Assembly (NCBI GenBank): GCA_028023455.1
Contig: JAQFVV010013077.1
Coordinates: 1 to 64,000, forward strand
Direction of reading: 5' to 3'
Length of the DNA stretch: 64,000 nt
DNA from: Epiperipatus broadwayi
Taxonomy: Eukaryota; Onychophora; Udeonychophora; Euonychophora; Peripatidae
Shown here one piece after another: positions 22,201-32,551 of the stretch (position 1 is its first letter; the number at the start of each line of letters is the position of its first letter). Made by a program: the position numbers and the translations under genes. Below the pieces are notes generated by a model. The model was not told the origin of the DNA and did not search any database. It saw nothing but the letters and a program-made list of their open reading frames with translations.

Positions 22201-24225
22201 CTTTGTAAATTATACTTAAATAGTAAAAATTACTTTAATATTATCATTTATATTAAATAAATTTCATTAATTGAAATATTTATTTTGTTAGTTGGGGTTG
22301 ATGATGATATTCCATCACCCCAGATATGCCATCCCATTACAATGTTTGGATAACTCATTGGTAGTGTTTTCTTTAGAAGCAGAAGTACTCATGACAGTAT
22401 AAGAGGTGCATTGAAATGTACAAATTGGTGGAAATAATTTTTTATTAAAGTTGAGTGAGAATTTGTTAACATAGTTGTCAAATATAGTATTGAGTAGGGA
22501 AATTACCTTTTTTGAGGGGTGAAATATAATATCATTTAGATGTGATTAATGATGTATTCAATTATTGGAATATATATATTCCTCATAATTTTCTTTTTAT
22601 TTCCAAGAATAGAAGGTTGATGAAAGTAATAAAGAAAAGAGGGTTGCATTGAGGTGAAGAATTACATGGGTAAATTTAAGCCAGATAGTATTTTCCATCA
22701 AGAGAAATATGTACTTTCCTATTTTTAAGTTTATTAGAAAATAGAAGGTAGGGAATATTGTGATCCTGCATTGGAGTAGTTTAGGTACAGACTTAGTTAA
22801 ATGCAGCTATTATGTTCAAATCTACTATGCTGTCTAGTATGGTATGCTGTCATTTTAAACAATATAATCAGCTGCCAAAGTACCTATATATTGTAACCCT
22901 CACATCTGAGTTTACAGGCATTGCTGTTATGCTTATATTTTTAATTATTATGTATAATAAAATGGTAAAAGCCATGTGTATAAATATAAAACGATATAAT
23001 TTTTTTTTATTTTAAAATATTACTATTTCAAATAAAAGAAACATTGCTATAGAAACCAGTCACAAATGTCTGGGGAAAAAATAATGTTGCTATGGGAACC
23101 AACATAAGCCTTCAAAACTCGCCTGCTTTCCAAAAACGTATGGGAAGAATTGTAACAGACTTGGTCGATGTCTTGTGCTAGGTAGAAGTCAAGAAAAATT
23201 TGTAAAGATTTTTAAGTTTATATCATGTTTTATAGAGTAGAGAATCCTTCTTAATGTTTTCCCTGACTTTTTCCGTAATGTAAGTGAATATAGACCTTTA
23301 GAAAAAAAAATGCCGTCAATCTATTCATAGCTATTGAATGCTGAAAAAATATTTGGTTACATGGTATAAAAGGAAAGCTAGTCATCTAAAATTTATTTTT
23401 ATAATCCATGAATCTGCCTATTTTAAATGCTCAGAAGAAAATTGAAACGGAAACTCTCAGAAGAAAACTGCCTTAGAATGATGAAAAGTGAAATATTAAT
23501 TGCCAGCAGGTCATTAAACTTTAGTGATCAATGAGTTTGTTCAAACATTTACAGATACAAAATATACATGTGAGTTCACAGAGACATTAAAGTAAATCAT
23601 CTAAACTTTCTATAGCTATCCTCAACGAGATTGTAAGTTATATTTTTTCCCTCTCACACATTTGTAAATATATAAATAGATATTTTTTTATTGTCATATA
23701 ATACTGTTCTTTTGCTAAAGTTATGTGTTCATAATTTTGTGTTTGTCATTCCTCATCCAAACCAAGTTGATTATTTATTTGTTAATGTAATAACTTATTA
23801 GGTGGAGAGGGGTAACAGTCAAGAAATATAATTGAATCTGCATGGAAACTTGTTTTTATGTAGGCTCAATGTGATTATTATTCATGACCAGAATCTACTT
23901 GTCAATTAAAAAAAAATTGTATTCAATCACTTCACCATGTACACGGTCGCCCTTTAGATGTCTTTAAATTCCCCTAGACAAAAATTTGTTTGCCGAATAT
24001 TGTAATTGTTTTTATTATTTAATTGTTAATTGAATTCATTAACAATTCTTTTTAATAGGGTGCTTAGTGTTACAATATATATATATATATCACCCAGTGG
24101 ATGGCTTGTGTGATCAAGTCGAAACATCTGTATATCAATATTTAAATTTTTTAACATGGATGAACCTGCAAAATATTCTTTTATATATATCCTGGTGTAT
24201 ATTTCTAGCTAAAAATTAAAATATA
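19243..24225. other. Long AT-rich stretch without supported genes
   Basis: Nearly 5 kb with only short frames of ordinary AT-rich composition. A GC-richer patch at 20560-20850 (GAATTTGAGCCCGTAGATCC) may be an old repeat. A motif GTGGCC...GAGCA(C/T)TGATGATGATC occurs at about 21820 and again at about 41010. Confidence 0.5.
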
Positions 24226-24227
24226 AA

Positions 24228-24482
24228 ATGTTCAAATCACTCTCCTGTTTGAAGTTCAGACTATATTTATTCACAGAGAACATTGCTGAAAAACGTATTA
24301 TTTGCAAGGGTGATTTGAACATTATTAATGCAAAAAAATTTGGGATATACTTGTATGATTTATATGCAACCTGTCTTGAATCTGAAGGTTACCATAGTGT
24401 GATCACTGAACATTCACAGGACATAGTTTTAGAACTTGTTAAAAATTTTCAAGTTTACCATCACTTTATGGGAAATCATATC
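24228..24482 (+). CDS. Unidentified frame cut by an RTE insertion
   Basis: An ATG-initiated frame runs 85 codons before it enters the RTE copy that begins at about 24483. The peptide composition is protein-like (a CKGDLNIINAKKFGIYLYD stretch, then HSQDIVLELVKNFQVYHHFM), with few of the runs seen in chance AT-rich frames. An in-frame stop lies a few codons upstream. I do not recognise it. It could be a host exon, a gene fragment or a transposon frame; the RTE element would then have landed in its 3' part. Confidence 0.25.
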
Positions 24483-25182
24483 ATCAATTCACTGCAGGAT
24501 GGTCTCTCCAAGTTCTCTGATCTTTAGCTTCTCTTCTCCACCTCACCCCTGCACATTTTCTTATTTCATCCATCCATCTCACATGTGGTCTCTTTCTGGG
24601 TCTTTTACAATCTCTTGGAATCCTGTTTAAGATTTCAATTGTCCATCTATTATTATCTCTTCTAGCAATATGTCTGGCCCAACATGCATATCTCCATACT
24701 TCTTTGAGTGGTCTGAAGTCTCTGTATTGTTTTTCTATTAAGTGTCCAAGTCTCAGATCCATAAGTAAGAACTGGTAAAACACATTTATTAAAAATCTTC
24801 CTTTTCAAACACATAGGCATATTTCCTTTTAGTATCAAATTATTTCTATGAAAAGCACTCCAACCAAATTTAATTCTATGATTAATTTCATCCATTATGC
24901 TTCCATCTGTATTAATAATCTGACCAAGGCATTTGTAGCTGTTAACTTCTTCTACCTCATCATAATCAATCTTTATTTTCATATTTTGAGAAAATCCATT
25001 AAACATTACTTTAGTCTTTTTAACATTTATCGTTAGTCCTACTTTCATCTGATAACTCCTGCAACATTTCCTGCAGTTCTAAAGCATTATTTGCAAAAAC
25101 AACTACATCATCTGCAAAATCTAAGTGACTTAAATAATCTCCATTTACTTTCACTCCTTTAACTTCCTATTTTAATCCACAA
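24483..25182 (-). pseudogene. RTE-type LINE, 3' portion with RT palm
   Basis: On the minus strand the order is: RT catalytic block DFADDVVVFANN near 25130-25090, a frame change, then a KKTKVMFNGF, NSYKCLGQI, VLPVLTYGSETWTLNRK run (25048-24662), another frame change, and the GHIARRDNNRWTIEILNRIP terminal block (to 24484). The 3' end lies at 24483, with a remnant of the TCATCA repeat beside it. The 5' part before the palm is absent. Several frame breaks make it a dead copy. Confidence 0.92.
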
Positions 25183-25454
25183 TATATATATATTCCAATA
25201 AAGCTCACTCTTTCTAAATATTGTAAAATATGTGACCTCATCTAGCTCCATTAAGACATATCTTTTTGTACCTATTCATTGAATTACTGTATATATGTCT
25301 TAAATAAATAAAGTTTCTTTTTATTAAAAAAATTTCATAAAATTAACATGTTAACTGTCAAGCTCTATTTTTCAATGAATGAAGACAATAATTAAATCAA
25401 TAATAAACAAATAGTCTTCTATTTTAGAAAAATACCCATTAATTTCTATATACA

Positions 25455-25915
25455 AAACAAACCACATGCAAACTTTTTTATAAATCTTGATTTATATTAA
25501 CATCTAGAAAACTACGGCGTAGTAAACTTAAGGTTTTGCATGTACTATTGTAAATTAAGACTCGGTGAGTAATAAATGAATATATTTATAGCTTCACGCT
25601 TTCAAGCCAAAATGCTTAAGACTGGTTTATATATATAAAGTTATGTCGAGAAGAAGGTGGGACCATCTTTTTCTTATCAAAAGCCCTGTCATGTGTTGCG
25701 GCTTGATCGCTCTTCAGACGGCTGTGTTAACTTGTGATTGGCTGTCTGAGAAGCAACAGCAAGCGCATGCGAGAGTTTGGCAACCTCTCAATTTATTATA
25801 TGAATTATTATAAAGTACAAATAATAATAACAACAATAATTCATATAATAAATCAAGATTTATGAATAAGTTTGCGTATGGTTTGTTTGCATATATTTAT
25901 AAGACAATAATTAAT
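25455..25915. repeat. Fold-back enclosing a GC-richer core
   Basis: Inverted arms at about 25458-25505 and 25850-25905 share GCAAAC..., TATAAATCTTGATTTAT and flanking bases. Within lies a GC-richer segment, 25640-25800, with GATTGGCTG (a reverse CCAAT box, near 25736) and AGCGCATGCGAG (near 25762), which resembles an NRF-1 site. A TATATATAAA stretch is near 25628. No reading frame is supported. It is either an element with its own promoter or a host promoter caught between repeats. Confidence 0.6.
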
Positions 25916-26371
25916 GTAAAATAGTGAGTTTTTATGAAGTAAGAACCTCTTATTAAGCTTCCTTTTATGTAGTGCTAATTAGAGAACCATTTAAAGGTAT
26001 TATGGTGTATATACACATAAAATGATGAATTGATAACTGAAGAAAAACAGCAGTTATCAAAAATAAAAGTTTGAAAACTCATCATTAAGATCATATTTAT
26101 TGTTCAGTTTTTGAAAATGAAAACAAAAAAAATTTGAAAAATCTTTTTTTTATTTATATTGTTAATTACAATAGAAAATACGTATCAAAATATCAAATTA
26201 ATACACAAATGTTTTAAGAATAAATCAAAAATATAAGTAAAAAATATATTACATTTACAAAAAAATGTATATTAAATCTTGCTTCAATATGCAGAAATCG
26301 TTATCATTCACTGTATGGTCAGAATTTATATCTGCTATGAGGGTTTTTTTTTTTTATTTGGAATGTTGATT

Positions 26372-26442
26372 TCAAAACACTTTCCAAGAAGTTGGCAGAT
26401 TACGTGGTCCTTTGGGTTTTTTTGGAAATGGATGAGGAAAAC
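26372..26442 (-). CDS. Candidate terminal exon, minus strand
   Basis: A strong acceptor (TATTTCTCTCTGTAG, reading down to 26443) is followed by a frame of 22 codons ending at TGA 26374-26372, with peptide FPHPFPKKPKGPRNLPTSWK followed by VF. The proline- and lysine-rich peptide is unlike chance AT-rich translation. A second frame is also open (about 35 codons), so the phase is not certain. An AATAAA lies at 26358-26353, only about 14 bases beyond the stop. I do not recognise the protein. No adjoining exon can be joined with confidence. Confidence 0.35.
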
Positions 26443-26496
26443 CTACAGAGAGAAATATTTAAAATAGAAATAAATATATTAACAATAATCATATGG

Positions 26497-27190
26497 GGAA
26501 AAACCCAAACTTCAGACATGGTCTATTAGTATTGAATTTACTTTCACTCACCCATCAATAAAAGTTTTAAATGTATAGGTGAATCACTATGTTTAGAGAT
26601 TATTTTTATATAAACCAATTCTTATTGATAGTACTTAACTCAGTGATCCTATTATGAGCTTGATAATTTAAGTGACAAATAGTATATATATATATCGCAA
26701 GGAAGAGACAGTATCTCATTTTTACTACCCATAACTTTTAAATTATCTTAATTTTAAATATCTGTAATAATAACATATTAGCGCATGTTTGAAATTTGGT
26801 TTCTTTCCCTATGATTACATATGTAGATCGCTAATATATTTATTACAGATATTTAAAATTAGGATAATTCAAGTCTTACTGTCTCTTCTCGCAATATATA
26901 TACTAAATCTATACAAATAATATGCCATTTGAATTATCAGGTTCATAATAGGTTCAAGGTCTGAGTTAAGCATGTTCAGTAAGTATTGGTTTATATAAAA
27001 ATAAGTTATAAGCATAGGTGATTCACTTATACTTTTAAAACATTTATTGACGGATGAGTGCAAGTAAATTCAATACCAGCAAAACTCTCCATTCAGTAGT
27101 GCTAGCATAGGAAATAGTGATCATGTGTTTAGTGGTTTAAATTTAATACCAACAAATCATGTCCGAAGTTTGGTTTCTTTCCATAAGGAG
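26497..27190. repeat. Very long fold-back with an insertion in one arm
   Basis: The left arm (about 26500-26760) and right arm (about 26840-27185) are inverted copies. Matching blocks include CGCAAGGAAGAGACAGTA against its complement, TATTTTTATATAAACCAAT and GTCAATAAA/CATCAATAAA runs. The right arm holds an extra piece of about 65 bp (about 27080-27145, GCAAAACTCTCCATTCAGTAG...) belonging to the GGCAAAACT family, bordered by TTCAATACCA and TTTAATACCA, which look like a target duplication. Confidence 0.88.
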
Positions 27191-27282
27191 TATTGAATGT
27201 TTTTAGAAAATTTAACTTTATTTAAATACTCCAAATACATTCAACTGTTATTAATAGCACACAGGTTAGTATATCTATAATG

Positions 27283-27432
27283 TTTTGAGAAGTATTATTC
27301 TCCTCTCTTCTTCAGGTGTTGTGAGCCTGACAGTGACAGTATTAGCATGGGAATCGAACCTGGATCATTAGATTCTTTGAGAATTGAATTTTAAGGTAAC
27401 ACTCTAAGCAACTGAGCCATTCAATACTCATA
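27283..27432 (-). repeat. tRNA-derived SINE-like sequence
   Basis: Read on the minus strand, an A box (TGGCTCAGTTGCTTAGAG, 27419-27402) is followed by a B box (GGTTCGATTCCC, 27360-27349), 42 bases apart rather than the about 30 of a plain tRNA. A tRNA-unrelated region with GGCTCACAACACCTGAAGAAG follows. The acceptor stem does not pair, so it is not a tRNA gene. No target duplication is clear. Confidence 0.6.
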
Positions 27433-27439
27433 CTAGATG

Positions 27440-28260
27440 ATGGAAATACTCCATCATCACAAACCTTCAGGGAAACACTAAATCTTTATTAATGGGTATA
27501 TATGCTAGAAAATGGCTTCATATGACAAAATTTGCAATTATTTTAAAACATATTACAGGATCTTCTGAAAGATACTTTCTAATTAAAAAAATAAATAATT
27601 GATAACTTGATGTGCTTTGTGATTTTGAAACATATCCTTTGTTTTGTTTTTAGCTTGAAAGTGCAATTTATCAGTGGAAAACATGATAGACTGAAAATCA
27701 TTTATTCAAGAGCAAAGAATTTCAAATAAACTTATGAGAAAAATTCACTTTCTTCATGACAATCTGGAAATGACAATAAAAAGATAATCATTACAGGTCA
27801 TGCCAAGGATCATGCGAAAAATGCAAACGTACATAAAATATGTATAGTATTCAATTAAAGACTGACATATTAAAATTTGTTGATGAATGCTAAAAACTTT
27901 TGCAAGTGTAGATTCAAATAATATATGAAGTATGCATGTGCCATTTTCATAGGACTTGCTAAAGAAATTCAGAAAGGAACTTTGTGGACAGTTTGCACAT
28001 ATATAACAGGAATAATTTGTTAATGGTATATTTATAATTAGTTGAGCCCATAAAACTGTAAATCATTATTTGCAATATAGAGTTAAATAGTAAAAAAAAA
28101 TCATTTCAGCCTTTCCCCCCTGCTAATCACTGCAATTTACGTACATCTATCTGCATTCAAGTCAGTTGCTTAGCAGCAAATACTATTTTTTTTTCAAAAT
28201 ATCGTATATATCATATGGATATATAATATATAAAACAATTCTAAATGAAATATAACTTAA
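27440..28260. other. AT-rich DNA without recognisable gene
   Basis: No frame, RNA gene or repeat can be supported here. Confidence 0.5.
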
Positions 28261-28261
28261 A

Positions 28262-28830
28262 ACGGTACTTTGGATTAGTACTACTGTGATGTAATCGTCC
28301 GGCCATAATTATTCAAACTTTGCGAATTATAATATTGAAGTTCAAAAATCTTACACTTTTCAGCAAAAAAAAATTATTATTGATTACTTCATCAGATCTT
28401 ATTCTCTTCTTTTAACCTTCTCTATCCTCCATTTTACGAATTATTCTAACACTTTAGGTTTGGTTAAAGATTAGCAAACTTTATACTTAAAACATGAGTT
28501 TTTGACTTCAACTAAATTTTAAAAAATTATTATGAATATGAATTTTATATTTAAAAAATTTGAATTCAAGTTTAATTTTAGAAAATTATTACGAATATAA
28601 TGTAAATAAAAGATTTTTTTTTTTTTTGGATAAAAAAATTAGTAAATAAAAGCAATTTTCATTTAATTTATTTAATTCAAATCTTTTATTTATATCATAT
28701 TCAAAATAATTTTTCAAAATTAACTTGCATTCAAAAACTCATCTTTTATTAAAACGTTTGCTAAAGATATTCGCAAAGATAGAATAATTATGGCCAGACA
28801 ATTACGTCACAGCAGCGCTAATCCCAAATT
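28262..28830. repeat. Fold-back element, ~570 bp
   Basis: The left end (TACTTTGGATTAGTACTACTGTGATGTAATCG...) pairs with the right end (…ATTACGTCACAGCAGCGCTAATCCCAAA). Both arms carry GGCCATAATTATTC or its complement, and inner arms pair through AAAATTATTATGAATAT-type blocks. Arms are about 250 bp each around a short poly-T centre near 28618. No coding content. Confidence 0.85.
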
Positions 28831-29202
28831 ATTCTTAAAATTACTAAATATTATATGGATCATTCCTAAAATCAAACTAGTTAATAAATTATTAAAAATT
28901 TAAAAAGAAATCAAAAAACCCAATATCTACTGCATTATTTTTTCTAATGCAAAAATATTAGTCTGAAAGTGATAAAAAAACCTTGATAATTTTCATTTGT
29001 ATTTATACATTTTTAATTCAATAAAAGATAAAAAATATATGATTTCTTCTTTTTTTTTTAATTCATTACTATTACATGAGATTTGATTTTTTATTAAAAG
29101 CTTGTTCAAATGAATAAGGAAAATAATAAAATATTGCATTTACATAAATCATTTTTCTTATGTGACTATTTTTAGCACATTTAAATAATTGATCAAATAT
29201 CT

Positions 29203-29690
29203 AACATATAGGCTATATATATATACCTGTACAAACAATGTAATATATAGGATATTTTGAGCTCAAACTTTCACTAAACCCTCAACTCTCCACACTATTT
29301 CATACCACTGATACATTTTACGACATATATGTCTAAAAGATAAATAATCACCAATAACGTATTTCATGCTAAACCAGCACTCATCAGTTGGTCCAGATTA
29401 TCATCTCTATACATACAATAAGTGCTCGGATTTATATTAACATAGCCAATATTCATAATGGGCAGGCTTCAATCCACCCCACCCTCCAACTCTAGTCGTC
29501 CATCCTATTGAAAATCTGATGATGGAACGCTCCAGACCCACACTGATGCCGACATTCTTGTCACACCAAGGTTGACCATAAATCACTCTGAGTCCTCATG
29601 TATAGGACATAATCCATTTAAGTACATATACAAGGGCTGGGCAGACATTCAAGTTACTATTTAACATCTAACATACAGACTATATATAAC
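29203..29690. repeat. Interspersed repeat, longest single-arm copy
   Basis: About 480 bp sharing ordered blocks with 51975-52430: CCTGTA...ATGTAATATA, TTTCATGCTAAACCAGCACTC, CAGTTGGTCCAGATTATCATC, AGGCTTCAATCCAC, GTCACACC...GTTGACC, AGGACATAATCCATTTAA. Fold-back members at 52458 and 62101 are head-to-head duplications of the left half of this unit. No coding frame. Confidence 0.85.
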
Positions 29691-30045
29691 AGTGCTTCTC
29701 AAGCCAGAGGTCGAAGAAACATTTTAAAATTTTATTTTTGTAAATAATTAGATGTTGTTAGTTTTTTTTACATTTAAACAAAACTTTTGGTAATTGTATA
29801 TTAATCTACATGCACTTGTATCAATGCTTCTTATATGAAGAGAATATCAAGAACATTTCAATCGTGAACATTTGCCTTTGAAATGGTGTTTTGCATCAAA
29901 AAATGCATTGTTATTTTTAATTTCTTAATATAAGTACGAATGTTAAAACTGTTTATAGAATATCACATTATGAATGACAATGTTGTCATAGTTTATTACA
30001 GGTTTATAAATTGTAAAAATGTCTCATAGGTTCCAAATTTTTAAC

Positions 30046-30061
30046 AAATTATATAATTAGT
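30046..30061. repeat. Left target duplication of SINE at 30062
   Basis: AAATTATATAATTAGT, repeated at 30164-30179. The leading As merge with the SINE's A tail in the right copy, so 13 to 16 bases are certain. Confidence 0.85.
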
Positions 30062-30163
30062 TGTCAAATGTTGGTGGTCGAGAGGTCATCACAGCTGCCT
30101 TACATGCAGTTGTCCTGGTTAGCGGGTTCGCTCCCCGGCCGATGCTATGACACATGAAAAAAA
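30062..30163 (+). mobile_element. SINE family A (class II tRNA-like head)
   Basis: A 102-bp SINE. Its head carries a GGTGGTCGAGAGGTCATC A-box region, an anticodon-like hairpin (CTGCCTTACATGCAG), a long variable arm and the B box GGGTTCGCTCCCC, the layout of a Ser/Leu-type tRNA. It ends GATGCTATGACACATG plus poly(A). The 13-16 bp target duplication shows LINE-type retroposition. It is not a working tRNA gene because the A tail and the shared TGACACATG tail follow the acceptor end. Confidence 0.88.
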
Positions 30164-30179
30164 AAATTATATAATTAGT

Positions 30180-31130
30180 CAAGCTCGGTTAAAGAGTTGT
30201 ATAGCAAGGTAAAAATATATTTGATTTTAGTTTTAAAATAAATATTCGTTGCTTTGTCAAAATAATTTTTTAATGCTTGACATTGAATTTGGCTTTTCAA
30301 AAAAAAAAAAAAGGAAAAAAACTGATGTGATTAACCCCTATGTCAACTTGTGTATTTGCATTTGTTAGACCAAGAACACTTTTACGATCTTTCCATAAGT
30401 TGCATTCTATATCAAAATTTTACCTATTTTTATTTTTGTAGATGATGTTGTAGCTACGGGAATCATCCTCCAATAAGGATAAAGGAAACTGCAGATATGC
30501 ATTTAAAAAATATCTTCTTTTTTTTTTTTTTTGCCATATTGCTTTATGTTCATTCTAATAAATAATGAACATCAACTCATCTGCTTAGTTTCTAATACGG
30601 TTTTATATAATTAAGTGTAGGCATCAGGGAAATTTTTGTCTAATCAAAAGAAGTCAGGAATATATAAAAAAAGAGTTCTAGTCTAATATAAATAATCACA
30701 ACTACATGAATTTATTAACATACTATTTTGCAGTGAGTAATTGTTAAACTACTTTAAAAACTTAATATCATACAATCAGCCTCTAATATTAAAATAAATT
30801 CTTTTTAAATCTCTATAGACATCAAAATGAATATGAATAAAACCAATTAATTTAACAGACTTTTTCTGATGAAATCTTGTTTATTTGATGAAAAATGGTT
30901 CTTAAAATAAAACAAGATTTGAAAAGAAAAAATGTGTTACATTGTTTTCTATACATATTGAAATTAATGGACTATATTTCGGTGGAGGGGGGGGGAGGTA
31001 AAATACTTATTAATAAATATTGATTTCATTGAATCAGTAAAACTAATTTGTATTAAATATCGGAAAAAACCAGACTTCTGAATTAGATACTTCTAAAAGT
31101 TAAAACTATATCAACATGACTATTTTCTAG
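30180..31130. other. AT-rich DNA without recognisable gene
   Basis: A pyrimidine-rich stretch with GTAGATGATGTTG near 30440 looks a little like a splice acceptor or an RT fragment, but nothing can be supported. Confidence 0.45.
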
Positions 31131-31134
31131 TTAT

Positions 31135-31229
31135 TCATCCTTGCTTATTTTGGAGGAAAAAGCTAACTTTCTGTTTTTCATCCCATTTTGTCTCCAGTGA
31201 CGTCACTCGAATCTTTTTTAGTTTTGGAA
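31135..31229 (-). CDS. Candidate last exon of a minus-strand gene (exon 3)
   Basis: A CTTCTTTCTTCAG acceptor (reading down to 31230) precedes two open frames. In the favoured phase (two bases completing a split codon) 30 codons run PKLKKIRVTSLETKWDEKQK and on to TGA at 31137-31135. The alternative phase gives a hydrophilic end, SSDVTGDKMG, with TGA at 31180-31178. The exon is GC-richer than its flanks and includes a TGACGTCA palindrome at 31198-31205, here probably coding. Only the favoured phase continues in frame from both upstream candidate exons. I do not recognise the protein. Confidence 0.4.
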
Positions 31230-31318
31230 CTGAAGAAAGAAGTTACTATTATCTAAATTTTTATCTGAACAATCAAAAATGTTTAGTTGCAATATTTAAA
31301 AACGATTGGACTACTTAC

Positions 31319-31363
31319 AAAAAATTGGGTCTTGATATTTGTCTGTCTCCAATTTCACTGCTT
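31319..31363 (-). CDS. Candidate 45-nt internal exon (exon 2)
   Basis: The segment is bounded by a classic acceptor, TTTCTTTTTTTCAG (ending 31364), and a near-ideal donor, GTAAGTAG (starting 31318). It is 45 nt long, so it keeps the frame. In phase with exon 3 it reads AVKLETDKYQDPIF plus one base. The 89-base gap to exon 3 would be a short intron. Two of three frames are open, so coding status rests mostly on the paired splice sites. This is the strongest single exon in the window by splice signals. Confidence 0.5.
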
Positions 31364-32059
31364 CTGAAAAAAAGAAATTTTACTTACTAGAAAAATAAAA
31401 ACACAAAATTAAAACAATACAGAAATTCCAGACAAACAATCTCCTATAAGTAAATTTATCATATATAATGTCTGAAAAGAAATCCCATAAATCTTCATTT
31501 TAACCAATTTCTTATCTTTGATTTATTCATATAAACCTTTTCTTAGATCATTTATTCTTTAATATATTATCATTTCCCAATGAACATTCCAGTTTTTTTA
31601 AATCTTTCTAATTAAATATCTACCCTATCCCCCCTACCCTCACCAATATCTTCATTACATCTAGCAGTGCGTTTTCATGTTTACATATCCACAAGTTTAA
31701 ATGTCCACATTCCAAACACTTTATCAGTTCTAATCACTAAATGATGTTCCTACAATTAAAAATCCATTTGGCCATTATAATCTACAGTATTTTTTTGCTC
31801 CCTGTTCTGAGAATAATTTTTAAAAAATTACAATCCAAAGTAAAAAATAATGAATACCCTTATTTCCATAACTTTAGTAATGAAAGTCATTAAAAAAATA
31901 TCAAGTTTAGGAAGATCTATATTATTATATAAATTAATAATGTCTTAGATCTCATAGATGTGCTAATTCTTCACTATTTTTACATTTACAGTTCTTAACC
32001 CATTACATATACATTTAATAATACTACAATATTGTTTTACTTTTGCAGCTTTCTACAAT

Positions 32060-32430
32060 ATAAACAAAAGCAGCATTGTGTCTACTACTCTAGCGCCATC
32101 TATTATAAACCTGAGTAATCAATGATAATTACATAGTAGTGCAATTTAATCACCAGATATCAATTTCTGGCATCTGCTTCTATTTGATTTAGTGTCAGAT
32201 CTCTAGAATAAGTAAGTTGGCTTGAATATAAAATCTTAGAATTTTTTTAAATCACGCTAATAACTTGATATAAAAAAACTTGTTACAACTCTGAATTTCA
32301 AATCCTCATTGATAAAGACAAAATCCAGAAAATGGTCTAGGAATTAAACTACAATACCATCTGGTAAACATTAATTACTCAGGCTTACACGAGAGGGCAC
32401 TACAGTAGTAGAGAGAGAGATGGCTGCTCT
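32060..32430. repeat. Fold-back element
   Basis: The left end (CTACTCTAGCGCCATCTATTATAAACCTGAGTAATCAATG) pairs with the right end (…AATTACTCAGGCTTACACGAGAGGGCACTACAGTAGTAG). Ends recall the GGCAAAACT family (AGTAGCGCCA, GAGTAATCAATG) but the interior is different. It would lie in the intron between candidate exons 1 and 2 on the minus strand. Confidence 0.75.
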
Positions 32431-32455
32431 TGTTCACCACGTTTCACTTCTTCAC

Positions 32456-32546
32456 CGTAGGCACAAATATTTACATATTGAATTTCACTCCACTCCGAAT
32501 TGCTATTATTTTCAATGGTGTCCATAATACCACATTTTACTTTCAT
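32456..32546 (-). CDS. Candidate upstream exon of the same gene (exon 1)
   Basis: An ATG directly follows a possible acceptor (CTTATTTAG) and opens 47 codons, with MDTIENNSNSEWSEIQYVN near the start. Using the donor CTACG|GTGAAG (end at 32456) the exon leaves one base, and exon 2 continues in the frame that also fits exon 3. A second possible donor, CAATAT|GTAAAT (end 32475), would not fit. The acidic, serine-asparagine-rich peptide looks coding. The GTGAAG donor is only fair, and the intron of about 1.1 kb would hold the fold-back at 32060. Confidence 0.35.
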
Positions 32547-32551
32547 CTAAA

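Noticed and set aside
29692-30045. hAT-like end CAGTGCTTCTCAAGCCAGAGG
   Set aside because: The start resembles a hAT terminus, but no matching inverted end or 8-bp duplication could be found downstream.
31198-31205. TGACGTCA as a cAMP-response element
   Set aside because: It falls inside a candidate coding exon and no promoter features surround it.
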